From the NCBI RefSeq assembly GCF_023218075.1, contig NZ_JALPTB010000024.1, positions 1 through 64,000 of the forward strand: 64,000 bases of DNA, read 5' to 3'. Source of the stretch: Rhodococcus sp. HM1. GTDB taxonomy: Bacteria > Actinomycetota > Actinomycetes > Mycobacteriales > Mycobacteriaceae. A program made the translations under genes and the position numbers. The notes under the pieces are model-generated. The model was not told where the DNA came from. It saw nothing but the letters and a program-made list of their open reading frames with translations, and made no database searches. Positions 59,351 to 64,000 of this stretch are shown here, piece after piece (within the stretch, counting starts at the first letter, position 1; each line of letters starts with the position of its first letter).

Positions 59351-60919
59351 ATGATGACTGCCCAAGCTCTGCGCCGCACGGCATCGAAGGCAGAGGCCGT
59401 GTCCGACGCGGACCCCGCTGCACCGGGCGTCGTGATGCGCAACATCCGGCGCGCGTTCGACGACAACGTGGTCCTGCGCGACGTCTCGTTGCACGTGCGC
59501 CTGGGCGAGGTCCACGCGTTGCTCGGCGAGAACGGCGCCGGCAAATCCACTCTTATGCGGATTCTCACCGGACTGCTGCCTGCCGACGAGGGCACCGTCA
59601 CGCTCGACGGTGTGGAACTCACCGCGGGGAACCGGAATCGGATCGCGATGGTGCACCAGCATTTCATGCTCGTGCCCAACATGACCGTCGCGGAGAACTT
59701 CCTGCTCGGCCGGTCCCGCGGCATCGTCGGACGCAACCGTCTCCGCGCGATGTCACGCGAAATCGAATCGCTCGCAGAGGAAACCGGCCTGCAGTGCGAT
59801 CCCCGGGCGCGCATCGACTCGCTGTCGGTCGGCGAGCAGCAGCGCGTCGAGATCCTGCGGGCCCTGCACCAGGGCGCGCACTATCTGCTTCTCGACGAAC
59901 CCACCGCGAACCTCGCTCCCCCCGAAGTTGACGCCCTTCTGTCCCGGATCCGCGACCTCGCAGCCGATCTGAACGTCGGCATCGTGCTGATCACCCACCA
60001 CCTCGAGGAAGTGCTCGAGGCCTGCGACAGGGTCAGCGTCCTGCGGGGCGGCCGTCTGGTCGCCGAGAAGGCGGTCGCCGACGTCACCACCGCCGAACTG
60101 GCCCGCCACATGGTGGGCCGTGAGGTCGGGCTGGGCGTGCGACGGGCGGCCACCTCGCCGCCCGGCGCCACGGCACTCGAACTCGCCGGCGTGTCCGTGC
60201 CGGGGCAGCTGCACGACGTGGATCTCGCCGTGAAGGCAGGGGAACTCGTCGCGGTCGCCGGTGTGGAGGGCAACGGCCAAGCGACGCTCGAGGACGTCGT
60301 GTCCGGGCTCGCCCCGGCCACCGCCGGGGTCGTCCGGATCGGAGGTGAGGTCGTCGAGCGGCTCACCCCCGGTACGGTCCGCGCCGCAGGGGTCGGGATC
60401 GTCCCGTCCGACCGCTACACCCGCGGTCTCGCCAAGGCACTCGGGATCGACGTGAACCTGTCCGTCGACTCGTCCGCTCGCCCTCCGGTCGCTCGGCGCT
60501 GGGGAACACTGTCGCGCAGAGCGATCCGCGACCGCGCCGTCCGGATCATCGAGGCGCTGTCCGTCAAGGCCGCGAGCCCGTCCATCCCGGCGGGCACCCT
60601 CTCCGGCGGGCACGCGCAGCGCGTGGTGCTGGGCCGCGTGCTCGACGGTAAGCCGGACGTCCTGCTCGTCGCTCAGCCCACCCGAGGGCTCGACGTGGGG
60701 GCAACCGAATTCGTCTGGGCCACACTGGAACAACACCGCAGTCGCGGAGCGGCGATCATGCTGATCTCCTCGGACCTCGACGAGATCTGCAGTCTCGCCG
60801 ACCGGGTCGTCGTCCTCTACCGCGGCCGGATCGTCGCCGAGTTCGCCGAAGGCCCGTTCGACCGCGAGGCCATCGGCTCCGCGATGGGCGGTCGGCAGAT
60901 CCAGGAGAACGCCGCGTGA
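59351..60919 (+). CDS. BmpA-type nucleoside/purine ABC transporter, duplicated ATP-binding protein
   Basis: 522 residues with two ABC domains. The first has Walker A GENGAGKST near 58-66, signature LSVGEQQRV and Walker B LLLDEPTANLAP. The second has a degenerate Walker A (GVEGNGQAT) and signature LSGGHAQRV near 418, as in YufO/NupA/RbsA-like importers. It powers uptake of nucleosides or purines with the two permeases and BmpA lipoprotein downstream. GGAAGG lies upstream of ATG 59351. Its stop overlaps the permease GTG by 4 bp. Confidence 0.9.
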   Translation: MMTAQALRRTASKAEAVSDADPAAPGVVMRNIRRAFDDNVVLRDVSLHVRLGEVHALLGENGAGKSTLMRILTGLLPADEGTVTLDGVELTAGNRNRIAMVHQHFMLVPNMTVAENFLLGRSRGIVGRNRLRAMSREIESLAEETGLQCDPRARIDSLSVGEQQRVEILRALHQGAHYLLLDEPTANLAPPEVDALLSRIRDLAADLNVGIVLITHHLEEVLEACDRVSVLRGGRLVAEKAVADVTTAELARHMVGREVGLGVRRAATSPPGATALELAGVSVPGQLHDVDLAVKAGELVAVAGVEGNGQATLEDVVSGLAPATAGVVRIGGEVVERLTPGTVRAAGVGIVPSDRYTRGLAKALGIDVNLSVDSSARPPVARRWGTLSRRAIRDRAVRIIEALSVKAASPSIPAGTLSGGHAQRVVLGRVLDGKPDVLLVAQPTRGLDVGATEFVWATLEQHRSRGAAIMLISSDLDEICSLADRVVVLYRGRIVAEFAEGPFDREAIGSAMGGRQIQENAA

Positions 60920-61998
60920 GCGCGGGCACGCTCACTGCCCCGCCCGCCCCACCGGCACCGTCGGACGGCTCCGGCACGTCCCGGGTACGAGCCGCCGCGA
61001 CCGCGGCCGCGGTGCCGCTGCTCGCCGTGATGGTCGGCCTGGCGGTCGGCGCGGTGCTGATCGTCCTGGCCGGCGGTTCACCTCTCGAGGCCTATGGCAC
61101 CATGCTCGACGCCGCGCTCGGCGGGGACACCCAGCTCGGGCGGCTGCTGACCGGCATGACCCCGCTCGTGCTCATGGGACTCGGTTATGCCGTCGCCTAC
61201 CGCACCGGTTTCGTCACCATCGGGGCGCAGGGCCACTACGACGTCGGTGCGATCACCGCCACCGCGGTGGTGCTCGGCCTGCCGCTCGGGAGCAGCTGGG
61301 TGGCGATCCCGGTCGTCGCGGTCACGTCCGCGGCGGCAGGTGCGCTCGTCGGCGCGGTCGCGGGGGTGCTGAAGGCCCGGCTCGGCGTCAACGAGATCAT
61401 CTCCTCGCTCATGCTCAACTACCTGGTCTTCTACGGCCTGGCGTGGGCGGTGCGCAAACCGCTGGCGAACCCCAACGGTTTCACCCCCGAGTCGGAACGG
61501 ATCCCGGAGTGGGCGCAGCTGGCGACCTTCCCCGGGACCAAGATTCACCTCGGTGTGCTCGTCGCCGTGCTCGCCGTCCCCGCGGTGTGGTGGCTGATGC
61601 GTTCCACCCGTTTCGGTTTCGCGTCGCAGGTGGTGGGGGAGAGCCCGACCGTGGCCGCCGCCAACGGTATCGATGTGGCCCGCACGGTGATCACCGCATC
61701 GTTGATCAGCGGCGCCCTCGGCGGAATTGCGGGCGCAATCATGTTGCTCGGCAGCGAGTTCCGTCTCTCCCTGGCGATCTCGTCGGGAATCGGCTTCACC
61801 GCGATCGTCGTCGCGCTGCTCGGCCGGCGCAACCCCTTCGGGATCGTCCTCGCTGCGGCGCTGGTGTCCGGGCTGACACTCGGCGGACAGGCGGTGCAGC
61901 GGACGCAGGAGATCCCGGCGTCCATCGGGACGGTGGTACAGGCGGTGATGATCCTGACCGTGCTGGTGGCGAATCGAATTGTGGAGCGTGCCCGATGA
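60916..61998 (+). CDS. ABC transporter permease 1 (YufP/NupP-like)
   Basis: 360-residue permease of the branched BMP-family, with about ten membrane helices. Conserved GVNEIISSLMLNYLVFYG near 155-172 and ESPTVAAANGIDVARTVI are family marks. Start GTG at 60916 overlaps the ATPase stop; its stop overlaps the second permease ATG as ATGA. Confidence 0.9.
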   Translation: MSAGTLTAPPAPPAPSDGSGTSRVRAAATAAAVPLLAVMVGLAVGAVLIVLAGGSPLEAYGTMLDAALGGDTQLGRLLTGMTPLVLMGLGYAVAYRTGFVTIGAQGHYDVGAITATAVVLGLPLGSSWVAIPVVAVTSAAAGALVGAVAGVLKARLGVNEIISSLMLNYLVFYGLAWAVRKPLANPNGFTPESERIPEWAQLATFPGTKIHLGVLVAVLAVPAVWWLMRSTRFGFASQVVGESPTVAAANGIDVARTVITASLISGALGGIAGAIMLLGSEFRLSLAISSGIGFTAIVVALLGRRNPFGIVLAAALVSGLTLGGQAVQRTQEIPASIGTVVQAVMILTVLVANRIVERAR

Positions 61999-62957
61999 AC
62001 TGGTCCGATGTCCTGGGCGCCGGTGCCATCGTGCCGTTGCTCACCGCGGCGCTGCGCCTGGCGATGCCGATCATTGTCGCGGCGGCCGGCGCGTGCCTCG
62101 CCGAACGCTCCGGGGTGCTGAACCTGGGCATCGAGGGGCAGATGATGATGGGCGCGGTCGCCGCGTTCATCACGACCTACTACAGCGGCAGCCCGCTGCT
62201 CGGTGCCGCGGTCGGGGCGACCGCCGGCCTGGCCGTCGCCGCGGTCGTGGGCGCCGCCACCATCACGCTGGGCATCGACCAGATCATCACCGGCATCTCG
62301 GTGGTGATTCTCGGGACCGGTCTCGCATCGTTCCTGTACCTGCAGACATTCGGGATCAGCGGCACGCCGCCGCGCACGCAGGGCACCGCGCCGGTCGAGA
62401 TCCCCGTCCTGTCGGACATCCCGCTGCTCGGGCCGGTGCTGTTCTCGCAGTCCCCCCTCGTCTACCTGTCGATCGCGATCGTCGTCGCCCTCTGGTGGGT
62501 GCTGGGGCGCACCGCATTCGGCCTGTCGGTGCGCGCATCCGGGGAGAATCCGAACGCCGCGGACTCGGTCGGGGTCTCCGTGCCTGGCACACGATGGGCC
62601 GCACTGCTCGTGTCCGGAGCCACCGCCGGTCTGGCCGGTGCGCTGGTCGTCGACGGCCTCGGCTTCTTCCAGGACGGCATCACCGGTGGTCGAGGCTGGG
62701 TCGCGCTCGGGGTGGTGATCCTGGCCCGATGGAACCCGCTGGGCGCCATGGCCGGCGGTTTCATGTTCGGTCTCGTCGACGCGTTCCAGCTCCGCGTCCA
62801 GTCCGCGTCGGGCGGGCAGGCCACGGTCGTGCCCTACGAGCTGTTCCAGGCCTTACCGTACGCGGTCACCCTGATCGCGGTCGTCGTCACCACCGTGTGG
62901 TTCCGCCGAACCAATGCCCCCTCTGCGCTGGGAAGCCCCTTCGTTCCCGCGAAATGA
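61995..62957 (+). CDS. ABC transporter permease 2 (YufQ/NupQ-like)
   Basis: 320-residue partner permease with about nine helices. ERSGVLNLGIEGQMMMGA near 36-53 and LGIDQIITGISVVILGTG near 89-106 are characteristic of these purine/nucleoside permeases. ATG at 61995 within ATGA. It ends 57 bp before the BmpA-type gene. Confidence 0.9.
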   Translation: MNWSDVLGAGAIVPLLTAALRLAMPIIVAAAGACLAERSGVLNLGIEGQMMMGAVAAFITTYYSGSPLLGAAVGATAGLAVAAVVGAATITLGIDQIITGISVVILGTGLASFLYLQTFGISGTPPRTQGTAPVEIPVLSDIPLLGPVLFSQSPLVYLSIAIVVALWWVLGRTAFGLSVRASGENPNAADSVGVSVPGTRWAALLVSGATAGLAGALVVDGLGFFQDGITGGRGWVALGVVILARWNPLGAMAGGFMFGLVDAFQLRVQSASGGQATVVPYELFQALPYAVTLIAVVVTTVWFRRTNAPSALGSPFVPAK

Positions 62958-63014
62958 CAGCCCCCGCGAAATGGCAGTACACGTAACGGGTTTCCCCGTG
63001 GTTAGGAGAGTTCT

Positions 63015-64000
63015 GTGAAGAAGTTGGGTACCGCCGTCGCGGCCGCGGCCGCCGTGGTCGTCACCGTCGCCGGATGTTCGAGTTCGGATTCGGGCGGCGA
63101 CGCCTCCGGCGACGGCGCGATCAAGGTTGCCGTCATCACCTCCGGCCCGGTCAACGACCTGGGCTGGAACCAGGGCATGGTGGAAGGCGCACAGAAACTC
63201 GACGACGAAGGGCTCATCGATCTGACTGTGGTACAGCAGGATTCGGGTGCGACTTCCGATCAGATCGCCCAGATCGCGACCGATCTCGCCGAGGACGGCA
63301 ACCAGCTCATCGTCGGCCACTCCTTCAACTACGGCGAACCGATCAAGAACATCCTCGCCGACTACCCCGATGTGCTGTTCGCCTACGCCGGTGGGTTCGG
63401 TGACATCACCGAGAACATGGCCGACTACAGCCAGCCGTTCTACGAGGCCTCGTTCCTGACCGGCATCCTCGCCGGATCGCTGACCGAGACCGGAATCCTC
63501 TCCGGTACAGCGGGATTCGAGATTCCCGTGTGCAAGGCGCAGATCGAGTCGTTCGCGGACGGCGCGAAGCTCACCTACAAGGGTCCGGGTGAGATCACCC
63601 TGAAGCCGGCCTACATCGGCGGGTGGTCCGACGCGGCCGCGCAGACGCTCGAGGCCGTCAACGCCCTCGTCGACCAGGGTGCCGACCAGTTCACCAGCTG
63701 CGGTGTCGACGCCGCCACGGTCGAGGGCGCCGAGCAGCGCGGCGTCCAGGTCGTCGGATACGCCATGGACCAGACGCCCCTCGCGCCCGACAACGTCGTC
63801 TCGTCGATCGTGTGGAACCTCGACGAGGTGCTGCGCACCATGGTCGCCGACGTCGAGGCCGGCAACGTGAATCCGGCCAGGTACTACGACGTGAGCTTCG
63901 CGGAGGGTGGTGTCGACGTCGTGATCAACCCGGCGTTCGCCGACAAGATCTCGCCCGAGGCGATGGCGCTGTTCGAGGAGTACCGGGAGAAGATCATGTC
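63015..64000 (+). CDS. BmpA family substrate-binding lipoprotein (3' truncated by window)
   Basis: At least 328 residues before the window ends. The signal peptide closes with VAGCS, giving lipidated Cys21. The mature protein has the BMP-type opening IKVAVITSGPVNDLGWNQGM near 36-55 and a periplasmic-binding fold. It likely binds nucleosides or purines for the ABC importer. The GTG at 63015 has AGGAGAG upstream. The stop codon is outside the window. Confidence 0.9.
   Translation, partial: MKKLGTAVAAAAAVVVTVAGCSSSDSGGDASGDGAIKVAVITSGPVNDLGWNQGMVEGAQKLDDEGLIDLTVVQQDSGATSDQIAQIATDLAEDGNQLIVGHSFNYGEPIKNILADYPDVLFAYAGGFGDITENMADYSQPFYEASFLTGILAGSLTETGILSGTAGFEIPVCKAQIESFADGAKLTYKGPGEITLKPAYIGGWSDAAAQTLEAVNALVDQGADQFTSCGVDAATVEGAEQRGVQVVGYAMDQTPLAPDNVVSSIVWNLDEVLRTMVADVEAGNVNPARYYDVSFAEGGVDVVINPAFADKISPEAMALFEEYREKIM

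Overview
The window is high-GC actinobacterial chromosome and fits a mycolic-acid-containing genus, most likely Rhodococcus. This rests on an F420-type luciferase-like oxidoreductase, a latex clearing protein with its own TetR regulator, a PE-PPE/cutinase-like secreted hydrolase, a PucR-regulated purine pathway, a conservon-type histidine kinase, many GTG starts and frequent 4-bp start/stop overlaps. Every gene has the same GC-rich codon habit. I see no insertion sequence, prophage, rRNA, tRNA or CRISPR array, so this reads as ordinary chromosome with metabolic islands.

Layout. 1-712 is non-coding and holds a promoter with a LacI-type palindrome for gap (713-2191). 2.2-9.3 kb carries small housekeeping or hypothetical genes, a PadR/MFS efflux pair, a stand-alone trpF and a DUF808 membrane protein. 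9.4-13.4 kb has a secreted serine hydrolase, an F420-type oxidoreductase and the rubber-cleavage pair lcpR/lcp with a shared operator. 13.4-20.3 kb has an acyl-CoA carboxylase beta chain, an M20 peptidase coupled to a YfcC-type transporter, and a FhuF-like Fe-S protein. 20.4-28.2 kb is a complete kdp potassium operon in the order sORF-kdpF-kdpA-kdpB-kdpC-kdpD-kdpE, all on the minus strand. 28.4-34.2 kb has an SDR/SRPBCC/FAD operon and small regulator genes. 34.2-37.0 kb is a three-gene meta-cleavage lower pathway (hydratase, acetaldehyde dehydrogenase, aldolase) divergent from doxX. 38.2-39.3 kb is a flavohemoprotein. 40.1-43.5 kb is an osmoprotectant ABC transporter whose permease junction has been rebuilt by tandem repeats. 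43.6-44.3 kb is a cysteine dioxygenase behind a polycysteine leader peptide. 47.6-64 kb is a purine-catabolism island: LysR, uraD, HIU hydrolase, uricase, PucR, 8-oxoguanine deaminase, two-gene xanthine dehydrogenase, a 2OG-Fe(II) oxygenase, and a BmpA-type nucleoside/purine ABC importer cut by the window end.

How the parts work together. The last 15 kb can import purines or nucleosides, deaminate and oxidise them to urate (deaminase, XDH), and open urate to allantoin (uricase, HIU hydrolase, OHCU decarboxylase), under PucR and perhaps LysR control. The cysteine dioxygenase and osmoprotectant transporter may form one transcript controlled by cysteine supply.

Most notable non-textbook signals: (1) a probably leaderless polycysteine sORF whose glycine/serine/cysteine codons are complementary to the Shine-Dalgarno region of the cysteine dioxygenase; (2) a chain of three identical 8-codon mini-ORFs, each joined by ATGA, linking two ABC permease genes; (3) a three-copy dispersed perfect palindrome family; (4) palindromic operators at lcp, gap and doxX; (5) an alpha/beta hydrolase whose nucleophile position reads Asn.
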